This document shows positions 13,354 to 23,984 of a DNA stretch of 64,000 nucleotides, piece by piece; the first letter of the stretch is position 1; the number at the start of each line of letters is the position of its first letter. The notes under the pieces are model-generated. The model had not been told where the DNA came from. It ran no database searches and saw only the letters and a program-made list of their open reading frames with translations. The DNA is from Mycogone perniciosa (taxonomy: Eukaryota; Ascomycota; Sordariomycetes; Hypocreales; Hypocreaceae). Both the position numbers and the translations under genes were made by a program. The stretch is taken from positions 248,001 to 312,000 of the forward strand of contig JAOALB010000045.1 of assembly GCA_025331125.1 (NCBI GenBank), written 5' to 3'.

Positions 13354-14287
13354 TTATAACTTGGATGTTCCAGCAGCTGACAGCTGACCTCGGTCCCACA
13401 GCGCACCTCCATCAATAGCAATCGCCTCGCCATTAATATACGAACCAGCACGACTCGCCAAGAACACCACAATGCCAGCAATATCCTCCGGATAGCCCAA
13501 ACGACCCAATGGGTTAACCTTGGCAAACTTATCCGCACCACCAGACATCTCCAGCAGGCCATTGGACATCTTGCTAGGGAAGAAACCCGGGCAGATCGAA
13601 TTCACCGTGATGTGTCGCGGACCCAGCTCAACGGCCAGATTGCGACCCAAATGGAGCACCGCAGCCTTGCTAGCCGAGTATCCAAACGTGGCCTGCTTGC
13701 CCAGCGTGCCGATGCCCAAGCCCGCCACACTCGACGTGATCAACACGCGACCCGGATCCGCCTGCGTGGCATTCTTCTGCAGCAGCGGCGCAAACACCCG
13801 CACGGTATTAAACACAGCCCTGACATTGAGGTCCATGACCTTGGCAAACCCCTCGTCCGAGTGGGTGTCAAAGGGCTCTCCCCACGAGGCGCCCGCATTG
13901 GCAAACAAGATGTCAATCCGGTCTGTGTGCTTGCTGACTTCGGCGAGGAGGTGGTTTACTCCCTTCATGGTGGACGAGTCGGTGGGCACGGAGATGGCGA
14001 TTGCGCCGGGGGAGAGGTTGGGCAGCGCATTGAGGGCTTTGACAGCTTCTTCGCAGGCGGCGGCCTTGCGGGAGGAGATGAAGACTTTGGAGCAGCCGGC
14101 TTGGAGGAAGCTATGCGTGAGCGCCATTGGGTTAGCTACTACTCGCGCTGCTGTGGGACAGAAAGGCTTACGCAGAGGCGGCGTTGAGGCCAAGGCCTCG
14201 CGATCCTCCCGTCACGACAGCGACCTTGCCCTTGAGGGAGAAGAGCGAAGGGAAATCATGCAGCTGGGTGTCTACTGCAGCCGACAT
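13354..14287 (-). CDS. Peroxisomal short-chain dehydrogenase/reductase (SDR)
   Basis: NAD(P)-dependent oxidoreductase of the classical SDR family, 290 residues in two exons: 14287-14172 (ATG) and 14110-13354 (TAA). The 61-nt intron has a GTAAG donor and a CATAG acceptor and splits an Ala codon inside the cofactor fold. Rossmann motif TGGSRGLG is at 26-33, NAGA at 109-112, the catalytic serine lies in ITSSVAG near 165, and the YSASK Tyr-Lys pair is at 183 and 187; NSICPGFF follows as usual. The protein ends in Ser-Lys-Leu, a canonical PTS1 signal, so import into peroxisomes is likely. Peroxisomal fungal SDRs include 2,4-dienoyl-CoA reductase-like enzymes and others; I cannot tell the substrate. 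The sequence also resembles fungal gluconate-5-dehydrogenase/RhlG-like SDRs. Confidence 0.88.
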
Positions 14288-15362
14288 CTTGTTTGTTTTC
14301 GGGTTCTGGTACGTGTGTTATCGTGGAATTGAGTCTGGATGGTCTGAGCGGCAGAGAGGCCTTAAAGAAGATGAATGATGAGCCATGGGAAAGAATTCCC
14401 GAAGCAATTTTTAATAACAATCTTGGTTCGGGGAAATGCTTTACAGGTTGACAGGGTCTCTCGGCCAAACCACCGGCGAGGTGGCATGGGTTTCTTCACC
14501 GAGACAATAGCCAGTATCTTATCACCAGATTACAGGGGGGAGATACATGTCTCGGTGAGACTTCGGTAGAAGAGCCGAGGCTAAACATCCGGAATCTAGA
14601 CGCCACATTGATCAACCCCGCTGATAAGCAATTGAATTGCCGGCTCCGTATGACGTCTGCGAGATACTATTAATGTCACTGCATTTTCACAATGGATACC
14701 GTTGAAGCTCAAAGGTGGTGATAGTGTCATGATGTAAACATCTTAGAGAGGGGATGACAAGCTAATCTCACATGCAACAACTTAATAATCCAAACCAAGC
14801 CTTTGTTCTCAGGAAAGGAAGCCAGCAAATACACCCTCCTCGGATCGTTCGTCAACATACACCTTATGAAAGAGAAACAAAATCAATCGTCAATTTCAGC
14901 ATGGACGTAAAAAGAAACCCAACACACAAGGAGAATGTACATAAATAAAAGCCCGGTCGATCCGTCTCGCCGAGACGATGTGTCCTGTGCCGCCACATGG
15001 TCCAATGCAATCAAATGCAATCTGCCCCGTTAATACCCCATGTTTCAAATGCCAGAGCACGTCCAGAAAGGTTAAGGCACTGCAAGGATCTTTGAAAGAT
15101 GCCCGCCGCAGAGATGGAAACGCTATGTCAGAGGTACAAATTGGGACCACCATAGTCCGAGTCCTGCCGCCATCTTAGACCGTCAAGCACAGGTTTCGCG
15201 AGGATGTTCGACATGTGAGATCGCCTATCCTCGGGGAACGTATTTGTGGATGGGCGCCGATATCACCAGGCGGCACCATCAAAGGTATGATGCAACAAAG
15301 TTGTGCATCAAAGAGGGTAAAAAATGATAAACGTGTCTGTGCTAGGTCAAGGACCTTTGGTC
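14288..15362. other. Intergenic, no gene seen
   Basis: About 1.1 kb between the start of the dehydrogenase gene and the stop of the DUF6590 gene, both on the minus strand. It should contain the dehydrogenase promoter and the DUF6590 3' flank. No domain-bearing frame or RNA gene was found. Confidence 0.5.
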
Positions 15363-17232
15363 TCACCGATGCCTCTGCTTCTGGTGATTCTTCTTGTTCC
15401 AGCAATGGTTAACGGCATCGCGCACCAGATCCCAGTCGCTGTACACCACCGATCCGATGAAAAACACCTTGACGTTGTGTTCCACTGTGACCAGTTTGGA
15501 GTAGTTGACCCGGGATTCTTTTGAGAGCTTCTCGCCCTCTTCTTTCATTTCAACCCGAACCGGAGGGAACCCTAGCTTTGGTTCCTTGTCGAGCAACCGT
15601 GCTTTGTGGCTGCGTTCGTGGATGATGCCATGTTTGTCGGCCTTTACTCCCTTCTTCTTGCAAGCCTTGCCGCCGTATGTAAGAATAGGCCTATAAAATT
15701 AGTAAAAGCGACAAAATATACTCCATCAATAAGACACCTACACGCAAGTGCAATGGCCTTGGTCATTTGCAATTACAATAAACCGCCGGAAACCGACGAA
15801 AAACTTGGTTCCAAATCTATTCTGAATTTCATGTTTCCCCGACACACTCGGGGCACCGTCGTTGCCAGACCCTTGTGGCTCAGACCAATGGACTTTGAAG
15901 ATCTACACATGGTTATGTCAGTTACATGATTCATGTTCATAGGAAAGGCTTTCACACACCTCGCCTGGCTGAAATTTGTTAGATGCCTCGACTCGATAAC
16001 CTAATGTGGATAGTAAGCATTAATGCGCGCTGTAGGCAGTAAACAACACCTACGCGGATCTAACTCATCCAGACTCTCTTCAAACATTGAAGAAATATGG
16101 TAGCCGTCAAGGCTCCCTTGGGCCTTTGGGGTAGGCGGGCCCTCATCTTCTGTCTCGTCATATCGTGCTATTCGCTGTTAGTTTCGTCGTTTCCAGGGCC
16201 CATAAGTGCGTTGCAGACCATAGGCAGAGGAGGACGATTCTCCCGTATTTGCATATGCGTTAAAATTGTACTGTCGACTTGCCGCTATCGTGTCTGCAAG
16301 TTCCGCGTCCTCGTGGTCGTGATCGAGGTTCTGGTCGTGATTAGGGCTTTTTTGCTCGTCATGTCTGCTTATCGATCGGTCTACTTGGAAAGTATTAGTA
16401 TGTTGGTCAAAAATCAAGTGCCCAAGGCCAAGGTAGCCACTCACCTGTTGCGTAGTCTTTCCCCGATCTGTTTGTTCCAGCATGCGCTGGAGCCGCTTGG
16501 GAATCTACCCCGCGACAACAGTGGTCAGTACATTACCTCGCGACTGCAACTGGATGACTGTACCTGAGCTCGACTGTTGATAATACTGCGCAGTGGATGA
16601 GCCGTGGACGTCTGATTGTACATTGCCGTGAGCAGTTGATCATGGTCGCGCAGCAGCTCAGCTTACATTGGCTCGTCAAGTAATCGTCCTGCCCCGCTTG
16701 GGAGTCATGTAGAGAGTTGGTCACGGAGGTACTGTAGACGTTCTGGCCTGCGTCGTCGTCGTGGTGGGTGTATGTCCGATGCTTGTGCTTGGTCTTGGAT
16801 TTGCTGGATCTGGATGTTGCGGAATGCTCCTCGGGTACTGCAAACGCCTTGGTCAGTTGCCAGAATCAGGATGCCCAACGGGGAAGTAAAGAGCGAGGGC
16901 GACTGGATTGAGGAATGGATGCGCACTTGACCCATCGTATGAGTTTGTGGAAAGACCTCTGAAGCTCTGCGTGATATCGCCTATTGTTGTGTCTCGCGGA
17001 GTTTGCGCATGGGCTGCGGTGGCATTTCCGCCCCGATCCCAGTCGTAGTCGAAGTTCCCTATAACTCCGGACACACATTAGAGAGCTGGTGGCGAGATGT
17101 GTAAGCGCGGGGAGGTCTGCGCGCACCTTCAGCATCCTGGCGAACGCGGTAGTAGCTGCGATTGTTTGCGTCCCAGCCCCAATCAGACCAGTTGCCCCAT
17201 TGATGGGATTTGGACTTGGAGCCGTGATACAT
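15363..17232 (-). CDS. DUF6590 domain protein, ten exons
   Basis: I assembled this gene from ten in-phase exons: 17232-17127, 17058-16927, 16837-16667, 16611-16564, 16504-16445, 16383-16219, 16167-16054, 16000-15960, 15902-15742 and 15690-15363 (TGA), giving about 441 residues. Each intron is about 50-90 nt with GT-AG ends; two use GTGCGC donors. The N-terminus (HQWGNWSDWGWDANNRSYY) has the Trp/Tyr-rich pattern common in this family. The middle is low-complexity and hydrophilic. The C-terminal DUF6590 domain runs from about residue 266 (FQPGEIFKVHWSEP, FFVGFRRFIVIANDQGHCTC, PILTYGGKACKKKGVK) to the end, with SRVNYSKLVTVEHNVKVFFI as its signature. Function is unknown; the family is expanded in Pezizomycotina. 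Exons 4 and 5 are the least certain. Confidence 0.8.
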
Positions 17233-18946
17233 TCTGGCATCTTGCGCTGGAGGAGCGCGGGAAGCCTAGGGAAGCATCTAGCAATGAGATGAACCAAGCA
17301 ATGGACCGAAGGGTAGCGCAAATCGCTTATCGGGGTTGGCTGGGAGGGGTTCTTGTAGGGACCGAGACAATGCGGCTCCTAGCCTTAAGAGTGCTGGTGA
17401 GGAGCAGCGCGATATGATGGATGGCGACGGGCGGGAGGGGAACGTTTGGGTCTGCTGGTCTGGCCGGGATTGGAGCAACTGCCCGTGGGTCGGCCACTTG
17501 CTTCCTGGTCCGAGTTGTGCGTTCCCCCGGCCTGTTGGTATTGGGTGGTGCTGGTCGGGTTTCGAGTGGATTTGCCTGTGAACTAATGAACGGCGCGAGC
17601 GGATATCATTGAGGTCGCTCGTCGGGCCCTTTGATAGCTAGCGCCTTGTGGCATAACAAGAAGGCCGCTACGTATTATGTTGTATGAGACGCAAGAAATG
17701 GCAAAGTCAGGTATCCAGTCTTTGGCCAATTGCCGACTCTATTCCGAGCGCATGCTTGTATGTACAAACAGCTGCGTCTCATCGCCGCCGGGCGTTGTAC
17801 ATACAGCGGCAGCTTTGCGGGCGAGACGGCGCCGATTCAGAGAGCAGGGTGTGTGGCCCTATGGCTCTCCACATGGCACTGTGCCCAAGCTCCCCCTGTC
17901 CGTTATCCAGCCAGCGAACGGAGCCAGCATCTTACAAAAAGCAAACAAGCATCTGCAGGTCTGAATCGCCAGTTCAGCCGGCTGGATGTCTCTGACTCTT
18001 ACGGCCGGGGCTGCTGCAGAGCTCGCTGTCGTCACGGGTGTCATGGCATCGCTTAGTTGCAACACGACAGCCATCTTCCATCTTCCCTGCCGATGCTCTG
18101 CTGCGGAGGGTCCGGGCCCAGCACCGAGCACCGAGCAGCAGCCAGGTGTCTGCAGCTGGGCAAATGGCCGGCAGAACCAGTCTCCTGCCCGCTTGGACCG
18201 AGTGGAGGCGTCGCTTCAGATGTCGACACGTTGGCGTATGATGGTGTAGAGGTAGAGTGACATACTACACTTGGGCTGGTGTCTCTGGTGCTCCTGAACG
18301 TTAGGCCGCTTTGAGGCGCCGTCTAGGGACTCTAGGGACGGGAGTGCCCCACCGGTCGTTTTTAACCCCGGCGGGCACCTTTTTTAGCACCCTTGCACTA
18401 GGCTATTCCCGGTGCTATAGGCGGGACCTCCAGGCCCTACAGGGCACTTTGGGGCACTTGGGGTGTTCTGCGGTCCAGGCTAGCACATGCTAGCACTGGG
18501 AGCCCACCAGTTGCTAGCGGAACACGCTGCCCCGTTCGCCAGAGCAATTATAGCTGCCAGTCAACAATGGACGACTTGCCTCTCAGATGCATGGATTGCA
18601 TGACGAGTCCCATTTCTGACAGGACGCATTCAGAGACAGACGCACACCGAGAGCTGCCGCAAGGTAATTCTGCCGCCATCTCGCTCGATGCTGCTGCGGC
18701 CGCTGTGCTTGGAGGCGTCGTAATCCTACCCATCTAGCTGCCCGCTGCTGCCCGTCTGGGCTGCGTTGTGGCCCAGCACAAACGCCCTCGGCCCAGCAGA
18801 GCCGCACCAAACCTCGCCCGCACCACGCTCGCTTCGGCCCTCTGGTCGCTTCCAACGATCTTGAATGCCCTCGACTCGAGAACATAGAAAGAGATGGGCC
18901 ATGCTACCCGCTGAGCGAGCCTCTCTGCCTTGTCCGAGCTGCCTCT
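17233..18946. other. Intergenic between divergent genes
   Basis: A 1.7-kb GC-richer spacer separates the DUF6590 start (reverse) from the coiled-coil protein start (forward), so it probably contains both promoters. Several frames are open over 60-100 codons because of base composition, but none shows a domain or fits splice sites. GGGCAC/GCACTT-like words recur at 18340-18500. Confidence 0.45.
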
Positions 18947-21448
18947 ATGGAAGCTGCCGCACATCGCGGAGTGGCCAGCCCAAGTCTGCCATCTTTGTTC
19001 GACCCTGTCCGCATTCTCGATATGAGCCAAGATGCAGCAGGCGTCTCTCCCGTCAACTTCGACGCTCCCGCATCATCTCACGAGGACGAGGACCTGAAGG
19101 AGAGCGATCGCTGGAGACTCCATAGCGACACATCGACCCTATCGAGCAGAGTTACCACGCCGGATCCGATAGCCTCCAGTCCGCCGCCGCCGCTTCCCTT
19201 TGCTCCGACTCCTGCCCGAACGCCTTTAGCCAGCAGAATGTCTACACTCCCCCCTCCACCTTTTCTGCCTCCCGCAATTCTACCCTCAATTCCTCCGTTA
19301 CAAGGAATGGAGCGGGGTCGAGGACGGAGCTATGGAAGAAGCCGAGGACGGACTCGTTTCGTACCAAAGGGCCGTAACGGCGCTGCCCGACATCGACCGC
19401 CCCCGATCAACTCGCCTCCATATGACCCAGCCCAAGTTCCGCTACCCAGAGTCGACCCAAACCGACTGCCGCCACCACCTCCTCCCCTGGTCAACAGGTC
19501 CAGGCCCCCCAATGGTGATGGCTACGTAAACCGTGTTTCCAACACTCCTAGTCGTCCGATGACAGATTATAAGAGGCAAAATCCGACTGTGAGAGAACAT
19601 ATTCGATCCACACAAACTTCACAAGTGCGTGGCAACGCTCAGCAGTTAGTGCAGTCTATTTCTTGGCCTCGGAATGAGCAAACAGGATCACGGCCAGAAA
19701 GAAGCAGACGAAACTCAAGGCGACCGCAGCCTGTCCGCCAACAGAGCAACGACTCCGAAGAGGAATCGTTGACACCCTCCTTGACGAGGTTTGAAGACGA
19801 TATTTCAGGAAGCTCTACGTCGTCCGACGAGGATCCCATTGCTTACCGAAATGCCCGTCAATTCCCTCCACAGCTCCCCGCGGGTCCAGCATATGGTTCT
19901 TCTGTACCGCGGAGCAGATCCTCCGCCACGAATCAGATTGCAGCTTGGGTGTCTCGATATGAAAAATCCCAGAGCCCCGTGAGATCTCGGTTAAGCGAGA
20001 TCTCTCTGGGTATGCGCCAGGCAGACACTGACTCACATCAAGATGGATCCTTGGGCTCGAATACTTCGTCTCATGGAGAAATTGAACTTCTTTGGCAACA
20101 ATTGAAAGAGAAGAGGGCTAAATTGAACGATGTCAAGGCGGAGATGCGAGTCAGACGAAAAGAGCTACGAGATAAGAGACGCGAAAAAGATGCTGCCGAC
20201 AATGCATTCATGGGTGTCATTCGGCCCATGCTTGTCAGTCAAGGGGGCTTACGACACTCTCCTGCAAATATACTGGAGCCACGGTTGGAAAAGATGCAAA
20301 GGTTGCGTGATGACTACCAGGTTCTGGAGTCCAGCTACGAGACCCTTGAAGTCATGTTGGATGAAGAAGAAGGAGAATTGAGCATCCTGGAGACTCGATT
20401 CTTTAGTATCTTGGCGGCTGGTCAGACCAAAGCAGAGCGCCAACCCGATATGCCGCGCGAACCTGAAGGTACTAATTTTAATGACGACTCAGAAATGCCA
20501 TACGAGCTGAGGGGTATATCACGAGACGGCCCCTCGGAAGACCCGCATCCTCTGTACGTGGAGCTGACATCAGCGATTGGTGATTTGGTGAATGCGGAAG
20601 AGGAGTACGAAGACCTGTTCTCTGCAAAAGAGCGCTACGAATACGAGCAACAGCTCAAAAAGGCCACCAGACAGAAACCCTCGGATGAAGTGAAGGAATT
20701 CTTTGACGAGCTTCCATCCGAAGAGTTGAGAATGAGAGAGGCCGTCGCCAAGCTCGATGCCGAAGTAAAGCGCCTCAAGGAGCTCTGCGAAGACAAGAGA
20801 GTCATGAAAAAACACTTGTCAGTTCAGATGGAGTATGCGCTGGACCCGCATATGAAGTATGAAAATATGGAGTTGGACGACAAGGAGACGATACTACTCA
20901 ATCTCAATCACAAGACGCTAGCACATGCCGAGTTCAACGAGCTTCTTTCTCAGCCAGATCATGTCATGGCAGATCCAGAGCCGCTTACTCCACTGGGAGC
21001 TCTGAGAGCGGCTACGAGACTCCCAAATGATCACCCAGAGAAAGGACACAGGAAGCGGTTGGCATCCAAGGAGTTTGCCATTGACAGCCTCATGCGGGAC
21101 TGCGACGGCGGGAAGAAGGCGGATTATGTCAACCGATGGCTGCTTCATCAACTGCGACTATCTCCACTCAACGCAATGCTGCTCCGTTCAACCTTTCTTG
21201 CAAGTCGGTCGTTGAAGATCCGAGATATGTGGCGCTGGCAATGCGACGTGATGCATTACTGGTGGCGCGACAGCACCATGTCATTAACAGATGGTCTCTC
21301 AAACCTCATCACGAGTAATGATTCGGAATACGCGTCTCGTTTAGGAACACCACAGTTGTCGCGGGCCGCGTCTGACGGTGATCCTAGGCTAAACCCTCAG
21401 CAGCCCCATCTGATTGATAGCAGTGACGCAATGACTGTTCATGGTTAA
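18947..21448 (+). CDS. Proline-rich coiled-coil protein, unknown function
   Basis: Single-exon gene of 833 residues from ATG 18947; a second in-frame ATG at 19022 (MSQDAAG) is a credible alternative start. Residues 1-370 are low-complexity: proline runs (SSPPPPLPFAPTPARTP, LPPPPPPL), an RGRGRSYGRSRGRTRF stretch like an RNA-binding RG region, and Ser/Arg-rich sequence. From about 378 to 430 the sequence is a highly charged heptad-like coiled coil (EIELLWQQLKEKRAKLNDVK), with a second predicted coil at about 540-650. The C-terminal quarter (about 690-800) is more ordered and Trp-rich (RDMWRWQCDVMHYWWRD). I do not recognise a named domain. The layout suggests a structural or scaffold protein, which is inference only. 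It looks intact, with no frameshift. Confidence 0.85.
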   Translation: MEAAAHRGVASPSLPSLFDPVRILDMSQDAAGVSPVNFDAPASSHEDEDLKESDRWRLHSDTSTLSSRVTTPDPIASSPPPPLPFAPTPARTPLASRMSTLPPPPFLPPAILPSIPPLQGMERGRGRSYGRSRGRTRFVPKGRNGAARHRPPPINSPPYDPAQVPLPRVDPNRLPPPPPPLVNRSRPPNGDGYVNRVSNTPSRPMTDYKRQNPTVREHIRSTQTSQVRGNAQQLVQSISWPRNEQTGSRPERSRRNSRRPQPVRQQSNDSEEESLTPSLTRFEDDISGSSTSSDEDPIAYRNARQFPPQLPAGPAYGSSVPRSRSSATNQIAAWVSRYEKSQSPVRSRLSEISLGMRQADTDSHQDGSLGSNTSSHGEIELLWQQLKEKRAKLNDVKAEMRVRRKELRDKRREKDAADNAFMGVIRPMLVSQGGLRHSPANILEPRLEKMQRLRDDYQVLESSYETLEVMLDEEEGELSILETRFFSILAAGQTKAERQPDMPREPEGTNFNDDSEMPYELRGISRDGPSEDPHPLYVELTSAIGDLVNAEEEYEDLFSAKERYEYEQQLKKATRQKPSDEVKEFFDELPSEELRMREAVAKLDAEVKRLKELCEDKRVMKKHLSVQMEYALDPHMKYENMELDDKETILLNLNHKTLAHAEFNELLSQPDHVMADPEPLTPLGALRAATRLPNDHPEKGHRKRLASKEFAIDSLMRDCDGGKKADYVNRWLLHQLRLSPLNAMLLRSTFLASRSLKIRDMWRWQCDVMHYWWRDSTMSLTDGLSNLITSNDSEYASRLGTPQLSRAASDGDPRLNPQQPHLIDSSDAMTVHG

Positions 21449-23984
21449 GCAGTGCCTTAATCTTGTTGCTCTCCCCCCTTTTTTTTCTTTGTCTCTTTTT
21501 GGGGGGTTATTTCTTTCTTTGTCAAACGTCTTTTTTGCGCTGATTTGCGGGATAGGGGTGGGACTTTGAATATGGTCTTGGGACCAGATTGGGACATTCT
21601 GGTGGTCGGGTTGGGAAAAATGGAACAACCCCTTGATTCCACTTCTCCGCTCGTCCGAGTGTGGACGGAGACAGAAAATGTGATACCCTCTTGTTTGTTT
21701 TTGGATGGCTCTTGTACACCTATTGTATAGCTACTGATGCTCAGCCCTTCATCGCCCCTCTCCGTGACGGAGAGCTTGGCCAGGTTTGTTGAGCGCAGAG
21801 ATTCGTTCTTTGTAGCTCCGGTTTTGGGATGTTTTGGTGCAAGATACGTTTTTGATGAAATGATTTTTTCCCCCTTTTGGGAACCTGAATATTGGTGGTT
21901 CGGTACTGTCTGAAGAAGGGCTTTCACACAGCCTCTAGGATGCTTCTCTCCCATTGTCCTCCTCCGTCTGAGGGTGTTCTCTTTATCTGATTCTGGGCGG
22001 ATTGTTTAGTTGGAGGATGCCAACCATTATCAACACCTGGCGTTACATAGGTCGAATTAGCTCCCGCTATCCAGAACGGACCGACCCTCGACCACTCACA
22101 TGTCGTCTCTCCCCCACCCACTGAGACTTCAAACGACCTGTTTCTCTTTCGTGCATCTTGGGTGTGTGGAGCCGTCCAAAGTCAAGTGGCACAACCCAGA
22201 AGTACCAGTACACCAACGCCATCACGCTGTCCTTCAGATGATAGCCATACGATGCTCCGCTACTGCGAAGGATATGAGGTGGGATCACATCTCACCCACA
22301 TGGGATTGCGCTAGGGTCCTCGGCTGGCATTTCCAGCGAGTGGCCTTTTTGGCGTGGGCGGTTTGTTAGTGTGGGCGCAACAGTCATGCCGCATGTGATG
22401 CTTTTTTTCTACCCTACGTGGACCATTGAGCAATGCAGATCACTGGGGGTGTTCATGACTGGGGTCCGGTTTGTGTCGATGGGGAATAAGCAGAGAGGGG
22501 CTGAAGAGGAACGGTTTGTGTGGGCCAGGGAAAGGTTTGGGGATGCAGGCAGCCGCTTGTGATGAGTTGTTTACTCGTACTGCAGTGTTTGAAAACGTGC
22601 GAGACCTTTTTTGCGAGCTGGCGCAAAAGGGTGTCTGTGATGGGCAGGAATCAGATGTTTTTTTTTTGTTTCGGCGTTGTCGGTACGGAGGACTCCGTCT
22701 CCAGACAAGTCACAGGAAGGCTTGAAGGGAAAACCTTGTTCGATGACGACTTGAGACACCAAGCGAACGGAGACATTACCAAGGAATGGGTGATTGGGCA
22801 TTGGCTATCGAATGTCCCGGGGATGGAGAGGCTGAAAAGCTGGGCTTTTCCAACATGACGGTGCGAGCGCCACCATCGACACTTTTGCCCGCTGGCTTTA
22901 CCAAGGGTGGGAGACATTACTACGGCCTCCAAAGGTGGTCCGATCAGACAAGACAACTGTGACGGGCATACGCACCATTACACGTAGCCGGGCCAGCACA
23001 TTCCGTATCGAACGGCTGTTCACGTTGGTGTTGAAGGGCCGAACTGTAAGGGGCAAGAGGTAGTAAAGGGAAATACGAGATTGTCCAAGTATAGAGTGCT
23101 GGCGGGTCTTAATTGGATGGTGGGATGGTGGGATGTCTGAGTCTGACATGGTTCCTGTGGCTCCTTGCGCCAAATAGAGGCCATCCGCTTGGGCAATTGA
23201 CGTGATTTCGTATTTGTCATATTTTGCTATGTTGGAGATGCTATTAATAGCAGTCGACAGCTATCATTTCATCGCAGACGATTGTTATATCCATGATAAT
23301 AGCGGAAGGGCTTTGAATGGATTCTCGTTTAACTCCCGCTATTAGTCACTTGTCGTAAGGCTGAGGGCTGGAGTGAACATGATAGATCATTCGCTGGACT
23401 CGGGTGTTGAAGATAAATGGCCACTGCTTTTGCATACCCTTCCTGCTTGAAATCCTATTGAAGCCCGTCTTATTCTCGCGATTGGGATGAGCGCGGTTGA
23501 GACTGACAAGTCTGAGATGGAAGCTAGCCAACAATGGTGTTGTTAAGATGACCGGAATTGTACAAAGTATCTGAGATTGTTGGGTTTAGCTTTAGTCGTC
23601 GTCATCTTGAGCAATATTCTAAGTCATCTAATGTATTAGATACCATATCTAGAGATATACAGTCTTTCAGTGAACAGTATATGTTCTCTTGGTCCACTAC
23701 GTGACCCATATGGCAGGGAGGTATTTCAAGGAAACGAGATATCTACTAAAATAAATGCGAAAATTCCCAGTTAATAGTGGTTTTTTTGAAGCTGCGATGG
23801 CAATCTATTGCAATACATCAGACATGACCCATCAACTTGAGTATGATGTATGTATGTGGCATTTTTGGGCCTGGTTCCCCCCACAGTCTTACTATCAAGA
23901 ATAGAGTCACATCAGCTCTTCTGGCAGATAAAGATGTTACAGAGGTAGAAAAGAAATGAATTGCTCCAGTACAGCGAATTGATC
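21449..23984. other. Intergenic, no intact gene
   Basis: About 2.5 kb after the coiled-coil gene. The first 500 bases are T-rich and look like a 3' untranslated region. Beyond about 23200 base composition shifts toward A/T. No intact frame, RNA gene or transposon was recognised. The isoleucyl-tRNA synthetase relic starts at about 23985. Confidence 0.45.

Noticed and set aside
21457..21954. 165-codon reverse open frame after the coiled-coil gene
   Set aside because: It is antisense to a T-rich 3' region, so the poly-Lys content is a by-product of homopolymers.
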